Shown: piece after piece, positions 47,788 through 55,905 of the stretch
Layout of the letters: every line of letters starts with the position of its first letter
Numbering within the stretch: position 1 is the stretch's first letter
Assembly: GCF_022815725.1 (NCBI RefSeq)
Contig: NZ_JALGRF010000003.1
Location: forward strand, 124,001 to 188,000
Source: Streptomyces sp. APSN-46.1
GTDB taxonomy: Bacteria > Actinomycetota > Actinomycetes > Streptomycetales > Streptomycetaceae
Direction: 5' to 3'
DNA: 64,000 nucleotides
The notes under the pieces: generated by a model
Seen by the model: the letters and a program-made list of their open reading frames with translations, nothing else
Told to the model about the DNA's origin: nothing
The model's database searches: none
Translations under genes and position numbers: made by a program

Positions 47788-48621
47788 TCATCCGACGGCC
47801 GGCAGAGGCGGCCCCGCACGAGCACTGACGGCCGGATCGAAGGGGCCAGTGGGGGCGCGGGCGGAGACCTCGGACACCTCACCCCGTAGGACACAGCTGG
47901 TCACTGTCGCACCCTGGGCCCGGGCGACCCGTATCGCCGTGGCACACGCGGCCTCTGGGCCGTGCGCCCAACTCGCCGCCGCCGCGAGCGCCGCCATATC
48001 GGCGGCCGCCGCCGCCCGATGCCGGGCGACCACGGCCTGACCGAGCACCAGCACACCCCCGAACACCGCCGCCAACACGGTGGCCACCAACGTGGCCCAC
48101 ACAGTGGCCGACCCCTCGTCCCGCCCCCGGGCACGTGCCCGGTCCTGGTCCGTGCCCTGACCTCGGGCCGGGGCCGGGGCGCGAGCCTGGTCCCTGTCCT
48201 GGTCCCCGGCCGGGGCCGGGGCCGGGGCCGGGGCCGGGGCCGGGGCCGGGGCCGGGGCCGGGGCCGGGGCCGGGGCCGGGGCCGGGGCGCGAGCCTGGTC
48301 CCCGGCCTGGGCGCGGGCCGGGGCCGGGGCCCGGACATGGCCCGTCTCCTGGGCTTGGGCTAGGGCTTGGGCAATGTCCTGGGCCGGGACTTGGGCCTGG
48401 GCCGTGTCCTGGCCTCGGGTCTGGACCTTGGCCTGGGCCGTGTCCTGGGCCTGGGCCTGGGCCTGGGCCTGGGCCTGGGCCTGGGTCGTGTCCTGGGCCT
48501 GGGCCGTGTCCTGGGCCTGGCCGGCGGCCCGGTCACGGGCCCGGAACCAGGCCTGGGCCCGGGCCGGGGCCTGGTTTCGAGCGCGGGCCCGGTTTCGGGT
48601 GCGGGCGCGGGGTGGGGTCAT
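47788..48621 (-). CDS. TadE-like secreted/membrane protein (Rv3654c type) with long AQ/AP repeat region
   Basis: 277 residues. The C-terminal 110 form the TadE/G-like core: GSATVWATLVATVLAAVFGG, a hydrophobic N-helix, then AAAADMAALAAAASWAHGPE and two cysteines (ACATAIRVA, TSCVLRGE). The N-terminal about 165 residues are low-complexity: Arg/Ala at first, then (AQ)n, then (AP)n encoded by a perfect CGGGGC repeat. Normal family members lack this extension, so the real start could be a later codon and the repeat partly non-coding. The ATG at 48621 overlaps the upstream TadE gene stop (ATGA), which argues that the extension is translated. Last gene of the Tad operon. Confidence 0.7.
   Translation of the reverse strand: MTPPRARTRNRARARNQAPARAQAWFRARDRAAGQAQDTAQAQDTTQAQAQAQAQAQAQDTAQAKVQTRGQDTAQAQVPAQDIAQALAQAQETGHVRAPAPARAQAGDQARAPAPAPAPAPAPAPAPAPAPAPAPAPAGDQDRDQARAPAPARGQGTDQDRARARGRDEGSATVWATLVATVLAAVFGGVLVLGQAVVARHRAAAAADMAALAAAASWAHGPEAACATAIRVARAQGATVTSCVLRGEVSEVSARAPTGPFDPAVSARAGPPLPAVG
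48211..48288. repeat. 13 perfect tandem copies of CGGGGC
   Basis: 78 bp of uninterrupted hexanucleotide repeat (GGGGCC in another register) on the plus strand. It lies inside the TadE-like gene, where the minus strand reads it as alternating Ala-Pro. The flanking (AQ)n-coding tract at about 48430-48530 is an imperfect CTGGGC repeat. Confidence 0.95.
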
Positions 48622-48965
48622 GGGGGTGGTCCTACGGTGTCTTCGGCCAGGGCTACCGCCAGCGCGCCCAGGCGTACGGGTAGGCCGCTCGGGCCCGGTG
48701 GGGGTGCCGCCACCCGGACCTGCCACAGGTCGCCCGACCGCTCCAGTTCCACCTCCGCCCCCGGCGGGGCGGCGGCCCGGGCCGCCGCCACCGCGACGTC
48801 CATCGGCTCCGAGCGGGCCGCCGCCCGGGCGCCGGCCCGGGCCGCGTCCACACACCGGATCTGCGCGGCCGCCGCCATCAGCGCCCACACCAGCAGCGCC
48901 GCGAACAGCACCAGCGCCGGGATCACCAGAGCCGCCTCCGCCGTCACATAACCCCGGTCGCCCAT
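48618..48965 (-). CDS. TadE-family pilus-assembly protein
   Basis: 115 residues from ATG 48965 (MGDRGYVTAEAALVIPALVL). A GYVTAEAA prepilin-like motif precedes a single transmembrane helix LVLFAALLVWALMAAAAQI, then RCVDAARAGARAAARSE and a beta-rich extracytoplasmic domain. An alternative ATG at 48995 has a better-spaced GGAAGG box but overlaps the pilin gene. TadE-like minor pilins act in Flp/Tad pilus biogenesis. Overlaps the next gene by 4 bp. Confidence 0.8.
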   Translation of the reverse strand: MGDRGYVTAEAALVIPALVLFAALLVWALMAAAAQIRCVDAARAGARAAARSEPMDVAVAAARAAAPPGAEVELERSGDLWQVRVAAPPPGPSGLPVRLGALAVALAEDTVGPPP

Positions 48966-48981
48966 TCGCCGAGGATTTTCC

Positions 48982-49179
48982 TCAGAACGGCACATCGAGC
49001 GCCTTCCCGATGGTCGACTGGAGCGCCGTGGAGACCACCTCACTCGTCACCACCTTGTACAGAACCGCCGCGAATGCACACGCCGCGATCGTGCCCATGG
49101 CGTATTCCGAAGTGGACATCCCCTCATCACTCCGGTGACCGCTCAGGACCGCCCGCACACGAAACCAGATGATCCTCAT
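48982..49179 (-). CDS. DUF4244 Flp-pilin-like protein
   Basis: 65 residues, with a CTGGAGG ribosome-binding site. RSDEGMSTSEYAMGTIAACA has the Glu-Tyr pair of Flp prepilins within a G/M-S-T-(S/A)-E-Y processing-site context. It is followed by a hydrophobic helix AFAAVLYKVVTS and a short amphipathic end. It is the presumed major pilin subunit of the operon, inserted between the TadC- and TadE-like genes. Confidence 0.85.
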   Translation of the reverse strand: MRIIWFRVRAVLSGHRSDEGMSTSEYAMGTIAACAFAAVLYKVVTSEVVSTALQSTIGKALDVPF

Positions 49180-49215
49180 GCCAACCTCCAGTTGATTTAC
49201 GTTCTTGATGTGATT

Positions 49216-49992
49216 TCAGGTGTTCGAGAGGAGACCGGATGCCATACCGATCACCACCGGCGCCACCCCCACCGCGAGGAATGCGGGGAGGAAACACAGC
49301 CCCACCGGGGCGGTGACGAGCACCGCGGCCCGCTGCGCCCGGGCGCCCGCCTGCCGGGTCCGGTCGTCACGGAGGGCCGCCGCCATCCGCGAGACCGGCT
49401 CCGCGGCCGGCGCCCCGGTGCGCGCCGCCCGTTCCAGACACTCCGCGAGCGCCCGCGCACCCGGTATCTCCGCCAACCTTCCCCACGCCGCCCCCGGTTC
49501 GCCGCCGAGCCTGAGCTCCGCCCCGGCCAGGGCCAGCCGCTCGCCCACCGGGCCGCCCAACGACTCCCCCACCACTTCCGCCGCCTCCACCGGGCCCGCC
49601 CCGGCCGCCAGGCACGCGGCCAAGAGGTCTGCGGCGAACGGCAGCTGACGCTCCGCCTCCCTCGGATCCCCCTCGGCCGGCGGCCGCGCCCGGGCCAGCC
49701 GGCACCACACCCCGAGCGCCGCCCCGCAGCCGATCAGCACACCCACCGCTCCGCCGACCAGCACCCAGCTCGCCAGCAGCGCCCCGGCCGGCGCGGCCCA
49801 GGCCCGCACCACACTCCGTATCCGCGCACCGAGCACCGGCCCGCGCCTTACCGATCGCGCCGTCAGCAGGACCGCGATCCGGCGCCGGGCCGCCCGCTCC
49901 CGCACGCGCGCCGCCACCGCCGACACCGCGCAGAGCACGGCTGCCGCCAGGCACAGCGTCATCCCCAGCCTGTGGACCACCGAGTCGCCCAT
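49216..49992 (-). CDS. tadC: TadC-like type II secretion F-domain protein
   Basis: 258 residues with an N-terminal membrane helix (MTLCLAAAVLCAVSAVAAR), a second at about residue 70-95, the T2SSF core ERQLPFAADLLAACLAAGAG, GGEPGAAWGRLAEIPGARAL and RAARTGAPAAEPVSRMAAAL, and a C-terminal helix LPAFLAVGVAPVVIGMASGL. It forms the inner-membrane platform with TadB. The start overlaps the tadB stop (TGATG). Confidence 0.85.
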   Translation of the reverse strand: MGDSVVHRLGMTLCLAAAVLCAVSAVAARVRERAARRRIAVLLTARSVRRGPVLGARIRSVVRAWAAPAGALLASWVLVGGAVGVLIGCGAALGVWCRLARARPPAEGDPREAERQLPFAADLLAACLAAGAGPVEAAEVVGESLGGPVGERLALAGAELRLGGEPGAAWGRLAEIPGARALAECLERAARTGAPAAEPVSRMAAALRDDRTRQAGARAQRAAVLVTAPVGLCFLPAFLAVGVAPVVIGMASGLLSNT

Positions 49993-50885
49993 CACCACTC
50001 CCCCGCCCGTACGATGCGCCGGCACCACAGCAGCCCCAGCGCCTCCAGCACCCCGCCCGTCAGCAGGCAGCCCCACCCCACCGGGGTGTGCAGCAGTACC
50101 CGCAGCGGATCCGCCCCCAGTCCGGTGCCGATCAGCAGCCCCACCAGCGGGAGCAGGGCCAGCACCACCGCCGTCGAGCGGGCGCCCGCCAGCTGGGACC
50201 GCAGCGACTCCCGCCGGTCCCGCTCGGCCCGCAACGCCCCCTCCAGCCTGTCCAGCCCGGCCGCCAGCCCCGCGCCGCCGTCCACAGAGACCCGCCAGCA
50301 GGCCGCCATCCCGGCCAGCCCTTCCGCGCCCGGCTCCCGGGCCGCCAGACGCAGCGCTTCGGGCACATCCCCGCCGAACGCCGCCGCGGCCAGCACCCCG
50401 GCCTCCGCGCCGCCCGGCCCGCCGGGACCCGACACCGTCCGCCGTATGGCCGCGGTCAGCGCCTGCCCGGGCTGCGCGCCGGCCCGTAGTTCGCCCACCG
50501 CCGCCCCGCACAGGGCCACCACCTCGGCCGCCCGGGCCGTGCGGGCCCGCTCGCGCTCCCGGGCCCGCAGCCAGCGCCGGACCAGCGGTACCGCGGCCGC
50601 GCCGAGCACCACCGGGATCACCGACCCGCCCAGCAGCGCGACCAGCAGCCCGACGCCCAGGCAGCCCCACTCACGCCGGGCCGCCGCCCGCACCCGCGCG
50701 CCGATCACCAGCCGCTCCCAGGGCCCCGGCCCGTGCGACACCACCGGGCCTCCCCCGGCCAGCACCACCCGGGCCCGCCGGGACGTCCCGTCACCCCCGG
50801 CCAGCACCCAGGCCGCCGCCCCGGCACACAGCACCCCGGCGAACACCGGCACCGGCATCAGCACCGCCGGCCCGCCCCCGCTCAT
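49992..50885 (-). CDS. tadB: TadB-like type II secretion F-domain protein
   Basis: 297 residues. Membrane segments at the N-terminus (VPVFAGVLCAGAAAWVLAG), about 80-105 (LGVGLLVALLGGSVIPVVLG) and the C-terminus frame a cytoplasmic T2SSF domain with ELRAGAQPGQALTAAIRRTV, WRVSVDGGAGLAAGLDRLEG and LRSQLAGARSTAVVLALLPL. It is the inner-membrane platform protein of the Tad system. Overlaps tadA by 4 bp. A 150-bp part is duplicated in inverse orientation at 46.1 kb. Confidence 0.88.
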   Translation of the reverse strand: MSGGGPAVLMPVPVFAGVLCAGAAAWVLAGGDGTSRRARVVLAGGGPVVSHGPGPWERLVIGARVRAAARREWGCLGVGLLVALLGGSVIPVVLGAAAVPLVRRWLRARERERARTARAAEVVALCGAAVGELRAGAQPGQALTAAIRRTVSGPGGPGGAEAGVLAAAAFGGDVPEALRLAAREPGAEGLAGMAACWRVSVDGGAGLAAGLDRLEGALRAERDRRESLRSQLAGARSTAVVLALLPLVGLLIGTGLGADPLRVLLHTPVGWGCLLTGGVLEALGLLWCRRIVRAGEW

Positions 50886-52030
50886 CGCGCACCCCCCATC
50901 AGCGGCTCAAGCCGCTCCCAGCCCCGCTCCCGTACGAACCCGCGCGCCGCCCATCGCAGCGCCGGCACCGTGACCACCAGCCCCGCCGGATCCCGCTCCA
51001 GCACATGCACCTCCGCGACCCGGCGCCGCCCGTCGCGGTCCCGGACCAGATGGACGACCAGGTTCAGCGCGGCCGCCAATTGGCTGTGCAGGGAGGCCCG
51101 GTCGAGCCCCGCGGCCGTCCCGAGCGCCTCCAGCCGGGCCGGGACATGTGTGGCCGCGTTCGCGTGCACGGTGCCGCAGCCGCCCTCGTGCCCGGTGTTC
51201 AGCGCGGCCAGCAAAGTGGCCACCTCGGCGCCCCGGACCTCGCCGACGACGAGCCGGTCGGGCCGCATCCGCAGCGCCTGCCGGACCAGATCGGCCAGGG
51301 TGACCAGCCCCGCGCCCTCCTGGTTGGCCGGCCGGGTCTCCAGCCGCACCACGTGCGGATGGTCGGGGCGCAGTTCGGCCGAATCCTCGGCCAGCACGAT
51401 CCGCTCCCCCGGGCCGACCAGCCCCAGCAGGGCGCTGAGCAGGGTCGTTTTGCCCGTCCCGGTCCCGCCGGAGACGAGGAACGACAGCCGGGCCTCCACC
51501 ATCTTCCGGAGCAGCTTCTGACCGCCCGGCGGCAGAGTCCCCGCCGCGACCAGTTCCTCCAGCGTGAACGCCCGGGGCCGCACCACCCGCAGTGACAGGC
51601 AGGCGGACCCGACCGCCACCGGCGGCAGGACCGCGTGGAGCCGGGTCCCGTCCGGCATCCGGGCGTCCACCCACGGCCGGGCGTCGTCCAGGCGTCGTCC
51701 CGCGACGGCTGCCAGCCGCTGGGCGAGTCTGCGGACGGCCTCGGCGTCGGCGAAGGTCACCCCGGTCAGCTCCAGCCCGCCACCACGGTCCACCCACACC
51801 CGGTCCGGAGCCGCGACCAGCACATCGGTGACCTCCGGATCGGCGAGCAGCGCCTCCAGCGGGCCCGCGCCGACCAGCTCGGACCGTAATTCGGCGGCGA
51901 CGCCCAGCACTTCCGCATCGCCCAGCAGCCGGCCCTGGGCCCGCAAGGCGGCCGCGACCCTGGCCGGGGTCGGCTCCGCCCCGCTCTCGGCGAGCCGCTG
52001 CCGCACCGCGTCCAGCAGCACCGCGCTCAT
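50882..52030 (-). CDS. tadA: TadA/CpaF-family secretion ATPase
   Basis: 382 residues of the VirB11/CpaF family: N-terminal helical domain, ARMPDGTRLHAVLPPVAVGS, FLVSGGTGTGKTTLLSALLG (Walker A, about 186), ERIVLAEDSAELRPDHPHVV (Asp box), LVTLADLVRQALRMRPDRLV with VVGEVRGAEV (Walker B) and GGCGTVHANAATHVPARLEA (His box). The hexameric ATPase powers pilus assembly at the cytoplasmic face. It is coupled to the Ssd/CpaE-like gene by a 4-bp overlap. Confidence 0.95.
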   Translation of the reverse strand: MSAVLLDAVRQRLAESGAEPTPARVAAALRAQGRLLGDAEVLGVAAELRSELVGAGPLEALLADPEVTDVLVAAPDRVWVDRGGGLELTGVTFADAEAVRRLAQRLAAVAGRRLDDARPWVDARMPDGTRLHAVLPPVAVGSACLSLRVVRPRAFTLEELVAAGTLPPGGQKLLRKMVEARLSFLVSGGTGTGKTTLLSALLGLVGPGERIVLAEDSAELRPDHPHVVRLETRPANQEGAGLVTLADLVRQALRMRPDRLVVGEVRGAEVATLLAALNTGHEGGCGTVHANAATHVPARLEALGTAAGLDRASLHSQLAAALNLVVHLVRDRDGRRRVAEVHVLERDPAGLVVTVPALRWAARGFVRERGWERLEPLMGGAR

Positions 52031-53229
52031 GCCGGCACCCCCTGGACGGAGCCGAGGGCCCGCTGCCAGAAGCCGTCGCAGAAGCGGGCGAGCGTGCCCC
52101 GCCGCTGCGCCCCCGGCGGTTCCCCCTCGGCCACCCGGCCTGGCAGTCCCACCTCGACCGGCACCTCGCCGGCCAGCGGCACCCCCAGCAGCCCGGCCAC
52201 CGCCTCGGCGTCGAGCCCGCCCGGGCAGCGGCCGCGGACGACGACGCGGACATCCCGGGCCACCATCCGCACCCCGGCCGCCACCCGGCCCGCCGCGGCC
52301 ACCGCCCGCAACTCGCCCGGCACGACCATCAGCACCAGGTCCAGCTGGGCCAGCACCTCGGCCACGGCCTCATCCACCCGGCGCGGCAGGTCGACCACCA
52401 CGACCCCGCCCCGGCGGCGGGCGGCGGCCACCACCGACCGCATCGCGGCGGGCGGCACCACCACCCGCTCTCCCCGGTCCCAGCTGAGCACCCGCAGCGC
52501 GTGCAGCTCGGGCAGGGACTCCTCCAGCGCTCCGGCGCCGACCCGGCCCCGCGAGCCGGCGAAGTCAGGCCAGCGCAGCCCCTCGGCGCCTTCGCCACCG
52601 AGCAGTACGTCCATCCCTCCGCCCAGCGGGTCGCCGTCGATGAGGATGGTCCGCTCCCCGGCCCGGGCGGCGCGGATGGCGAGCGCACAGGCGAGGGTGG
52701 AGGCCCCGGCCCCGCCGCTGCCGCCGATCACCCCGACGGCGAGGGCCGGCTTCCCGGCCCCTTCCACCACGTCGGCGATGCGGTCGACGAGCCGGCTCTC
52801 GGCGTCGGGGAGCCGCAGCACCTCCTCGGCCCCGATCTCCACCGCCCGCTGCCACACCAGGGGGTCGTCCAGCTCCCGGCCGACGAGGAACACCCCGTCC
52901 CGGCGCGGCGCCCCGCGCACTCGCAGGGCGGCATCATCCCCGACGAGCACGAGCGGCGCGGACTCCCATCCGACGCTCCCGCGCGCCTCGCCGGCTCCTC
53001 CCTCACCCCCGGCACCGCCGCTCCCGATTTGCTCGGGCACCGCGTGGTGCACATGCGGCTCGGCGCCCGCGGCGGCGCACAGCCGCAGCAGATCGTCGAG
53101 CAGCAGGGGATCCTCGGTGATGATCAGCGGCCGTCCGCCGCCGGCCCCGGCCCCGCCCGCACGGGCCGCCGGCCCGCCCCCACCACCACGTACGCGCTCC
53201 GGTACTTCACACGACTTCGATCCAGCCAC
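52027..53229 (-). CDS. CpaE/Ssd-like MinD-family ATPase, first gene of the Tad operon
   Basis: 400 residues from GTG 53229, preceded by a GGGGGCGGAG box. Residues about 35-150 are a receiver-like domain (PLIITEDPLLLDDLLRLCAA). The ParA/MinD ATPase domain has GVIGGSGGAGASTLACALAI, a deviant Walker A with Ser and no Lys (GGAGAST), and TILIDGDPLGGGMDVLLGGE. A C-terminal linker contains VPLAGEVPVEVGLPGR. The family localises the Tad apparatus (CpaE) or septum site (Ssd). The P-loop is GGSGGAGAST, so ATP hydrolysis may be altered. Confidence 0.82.
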   Translation of the reverse strand: MAGSKSCEVPERVRGGGGGPAARAGGAGAGGGRPLIITEDPLLLDDLLRLCAAAGAEPHVHHAVPEQIGSGGAGGEGGAGEARGSVGWESAPLVLVGDDAALRVRGAPRRDGVFLVGRELDDPLVWQRAVEIGAEEVLRLPDAESRLVDRIADVVEGAGKPALAVGVIGGSGGAGASTLACALAIRAARAGERTILIDGDPLGGGMDVLLGGEGAEGLRWPDFAGSRGRVGAGALEESLPELHALRVLSWDRGERVVVPPAAMRSVVAAARRRGGVVVVDLPRRVDEAVAEVLAQLDLVLMVVPGELRAVAAAGRVAAGVRMVARDVRVVVRGRCPGGLDAEAVAGLLGVPLAGEVPVEVGLPGRVAEGEPPGAQRRGTLARFCDGFWQRALGSVQGVPA

Positions 53230-53706
53230 GATCTCCGCCCCCTTCTCGCCGCAAATCCCAAGGCCGCGGACTTCGCGGCTGGAATCACCGTGCAGCGATC
53301 CGGAAAAAGAAGTGGATCTTGCTCAAAAACGGTGGACGCCGAGGCCGTTGTGAATAACTTCGCCACCCCATCAGGTGAGTTCCAGAGCGCACCGGAACAA
53401 CTACGGAGCGTCACACGTCTGACGGGTGAGAGGCCTGCGGCACGCGGGCCCACAGAAGAGGGAGGGCCGGGAAGATGGTCACCAAGGGCCGAAGGCAAGG
53501 GACGCAAACCGCGTCCGGACATGCGACGACCCCCGCCGGGGGGGAGAGCGGGGGTCGTCCCCACGGTCCGACTCGGGGGGGGAGGAGCCAGACCGGGTTA
53601 GCACGGTCGCGAACGATCCGTGACTTCCATGGTGTACCCGAGAGCCTTCTCAGGCAAACCCACGCGCCACACCTTACGCCGAATGGTGGGCGCATATGCT
53701 CGGGGC
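53230..53706. other. Divergent intergenic region with a GC hairpin
   Basis: 477 bp between the Tad operon and the HAD phosphatase gene. It contains a perfect 11-bp inverted repeat (53526-53536 with 53548-53558, ACGACCCCCGC/GCGGGGGTCGT), perhaps a terminator or leader structure. Close to the right end, TATGCT (53695-53700) could be the -10 box of the next gene, whose GTG at 53707 follows within 6 nt, suggesting a leaderless mRNA. No gene is seen. Confidence 0.45.
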
Positions 53707-54555
53707 GTGGAAAATCAGCCCTTGCCGCACTCCTTGCCTCGTACCGCAGCCTTCTTCGACCTGGACAAGACGGTCATTGCGAAGTCGAGCACTCTGACGT
53801 TCAGCAAGTCCTTCTACCAAGGCGGCCTGATCAACCGCCGGGCCGTGCTGCGCACCGCGTACACCCAGTTCATCTTCCTGGCCGGCGGTGCCGACCACGA
53901 TCAGATGGAACGCATGCGGGAGTACCTGTCCGCCCTGTGCAAGGGGTGGAACGTGCAGCAGGTGCGCGAGATCGTCGCCGAGGCCCTGCACGATCTCATC
54001 GACCCGATCATCTACGACGAGGCCGCGTCCCTGATCGAGGCCCACCACACCGCCGGCCGTGACGTGGTCATCGTCTCCACCTCCGGCGCGGAAGTGGTCG
54101 AGCCGATCGGCGAGATGCTCGGCGCGGACCGGGTCGTGGCCACGCGGATGGTGGTCGGCGAGGACGGCTGCTTCACCGGGGAGATCGACTACTACGCCTA
54201 CGGTCCGACGAAGGCGGAGGCCGTCCGCGAGCTCGCGGAGTCCGAGGGGTACGACCTCGCGCGGTGCTACGCGTACAGCGACTCGATCACCGATGTCCCG
54301 ATGCTGGAGGCCGTGGGGCGCCCGCACGCGGTCAACCCCGACCGGGCGCTGCGGCGGGAGGCCGTGGCCCGGGAGTGGCCGGTGCTGGTGTTCAACCGGC
54401 CGGTGCGGTTGAAGCAGCGGCTGCCCGGGCTGTCGATGGCCGCGCGGCCGGCGCTGGTCGCCGCCGCGGCCGTGGGCGCGGCCGCGGCTACCGCCGGGCT
54501 GGTCTGGTACGCCAGTCGGCGCCGCGCCGGCGCCCTGGCCGCCGCCTCGGCCTGA
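53707..54555 (+). CDS. HAD-IB family phosphatase (SerB-like)
   Basis: 282 residues from GTG 53707 (MENQPLPHSLPRTAAFFDLD). Motif I FFDLDKTVIAKSSTLTFSKS, motif II VVIVSTSGAEVVEPI, a conserved Lys in GPTKAEAVREL and motif III CYAYSDSITDVPMLEAVGRP, followed by HAVNPDRALRREA. A C-terminal hydrophobic helix (RPALVAAAAVGAAAATAGLV) and basic end suggest membrane anchoring. The subfamily acts on phosphomonoesters such as phosphoserine-like or lipid-linked substrates. Upstream ATGs at 53683 and 53620 give unlike residues. Confidence 0.88.
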   Translation: MENQPLPHSLPRTAAFFDLDKTVIAKSSTLTFSKSFYQGGLINRRAVLRTAYTQFIFLAGGADHDQMERMREYLSALCKGWNVQQVREIVAEALHDLIDPIIYDEAASLIEAHHTAGRDVVIVSTSGAEVVEPIGEMLGADRVVATRMVVGEDGCFTGEIDYYAYGPTKAEAVRELAESEGYDLARCYAYSDSITDVPMLEAVGRPHAVNPDRALRREAVAREWPVLVFNRPVRLKQRLPGLSMAARPALVAAAAVGAAAATAGLVWYASRRRAGALAAASA

Positions 54556-54974
54556 CTCCGCTCAACCCCGGACCAGCCCCGTGGACGAAGGGTGGACGTA
54601 GGTCCGACCTGCGCGGATTTGGCGTGTCCGGTTCGGTACGGAACGTACGGGAAAGTAAAGAAGTCTTGGCAGGGGTTTCACATACGCCGGAAGCGGAGTA
54701 CAAAGTAGTTAACGGCCCGCGAGACCAAAGAACATCCGAGAGGATCATCTTTAAAACGCAGTAAGGCCCACGGACCGAAGCAGGAGCGCCGAGCACCCAC
54801 GCGACGTCGACCCGTCGATTACGGGCCAGCCGCACCAGGTAACGGGCAAAGTCCCCGACCTGATGGGCAACTATCGAGGACGCTTGGTAACTCGGCGCGA
54901 ATGCCAGCGGCGACACCAAAGCTTGACGGTGTCGCCGCAACCCATGTCGGGGCAAAAAGGTCAGGCCGCGAGGG
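54556..54974. other. 419-bp intergenic region, possible small RNA locus
   Basis: The stretch 54620-54900 has an unusually AT-rich core for this genome (GGGAAAGTAAAGAAGTCTTG, CAAAGTAGTTAACGG, CATCTTTAAAACGCAGTAAGG) and several short self-complementary stretches. It lies between convergent genes and no protein is supported. From memory, small RNAs have been reported near the equivalent S. coelicolor gap; I could not check this. Confidence 0.3.
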
Positions 54975-55796
54975 TCAGGCCGCGCCGCGCTGGAGCGCCT
55001 CGCAGACCGCCGTCGATTCACGGACCCCGAGTTCGATCGCGCGGCCGCAGTGGGCGATCCAGGCCGCCATCCCCTCCGGAGTGCCGGAGACGTAGCCCTC
55101 GAAGGCCGCCAGATACGCGTCCACGCCCTGCTCCGCGTGGCCGACCTCCGCCGGGCAGATCGCCTTCGGGTCGAGACCGCTGTTGATCAGCGCGATGCGC
55201 TCCGCCGCCCGCGCGACCAGGCCGTTGTACGAGCCGAACGGCCGCAGCGCCAGCAGCTCGCCGTGCACCACCGCCGCCGTGATCAGCGCCGGGGCGGAAC
55301 CCCCCGCGATGATGAGCCGGGACAGCCCGTCCAGCCGGCCCGCCACCTCCTCCGCGCTCGGCAGGGGCTGGGTGATCAGCGGCTCGTCCACCGGTTCGCC
55401 CGCCAGACGGGGGCGGCCCACGGTGTCCCCGTCGGCCGTCGAGCCCGAGGCCACCAGGTGGAGCCGCGCGAGTACCCGTAGCGGCGACTGACGCCAGATG
55501 CTCAGCAGCTGCCCGGCCTCCGCCGTCAACCGCAGGGCGGCGCCCACCGTGCGCGCCTCCGCCTCGGATCCGAAGTCGGTCCGGCGGCGCACCTCTTCCA
55601 GCGCCCAGTCCGCGCCCGACAGCGCCGCGCTCCCCCGGGCCCCGCGCAGCGCGGCCTCCGAGGTGATCGCCCCACTGCGACGGCGCATGACCCGGTGGCC
55701 GTAGACCCGGTCCACTGCCTTGCGTACGGAATCCACGGACTCGGCCACACCGGGGAGCGAACCCAGCGGGGCCAGCGGGTCAGAAGCGCTACTCAT
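54975..55796 (-). CDS. Fic-like domain protein with degenerate motif
   Basis: 273 residues from ATG 55796. It is mostly helical. HGELLALRPFGSYNGLVARAAERI occupies the place of a Fic motif (HPFxxGNGRxxR): the first His is replaced by Arg and the second Gly-Asn-Gly-Arg is reduced to Asn-Gly. The AMP-transferring activity is therefore probably lost. Relatives in streptomycetes are often annotated as oxidoreductases without motif support. It is divergent from the MinD-like ATPase gene, 109 bp away. Confidence 0.6.
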   Translation of the reverse strand: MSSASDPLAPLGSLPGVAESVDSVRKAVDRVYGHRVMRRRSGAITSEAALRGARGSAALSGADWALEEVRRRTDFGSEAEARTVGAALRLTAEAGQLLSIWRQSPLRVLARLHLVASGSTADGDTVGRPRLAGEPVDEPLITQPLPSAEEVAGRLDGLSRLIIAGGSAPALITAAVVHGELLALRPFGSYNGLVARAAERIALINSGLDPKAICPAEVGHAEQGVDAYLAAFEGYVSGTPEGMAAWIAHCGRAIELGVRESTAVCEALQRGAA

Positions 55797-55905
55797 AAGT
55801 AGGGAGCCTACGCACTGACCGCCCATAGCACCGACCCCTCCTTGGAGTGGTCTTCTTCACTCACCTGGGCCACCCAAAGCAACCGAGCCACTACGCTTGG
55901 TGAAC

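Noticed and set aside
48211..48540. CRISPR array
   Set aside because: The tandem hexanucleotide and CTGGGC repeats have no spacers of constant length and code for Ala-Pro and Ala-Gln runs. No cas genes are present, and no CRISPR pattern was seen elsewhere in the window.
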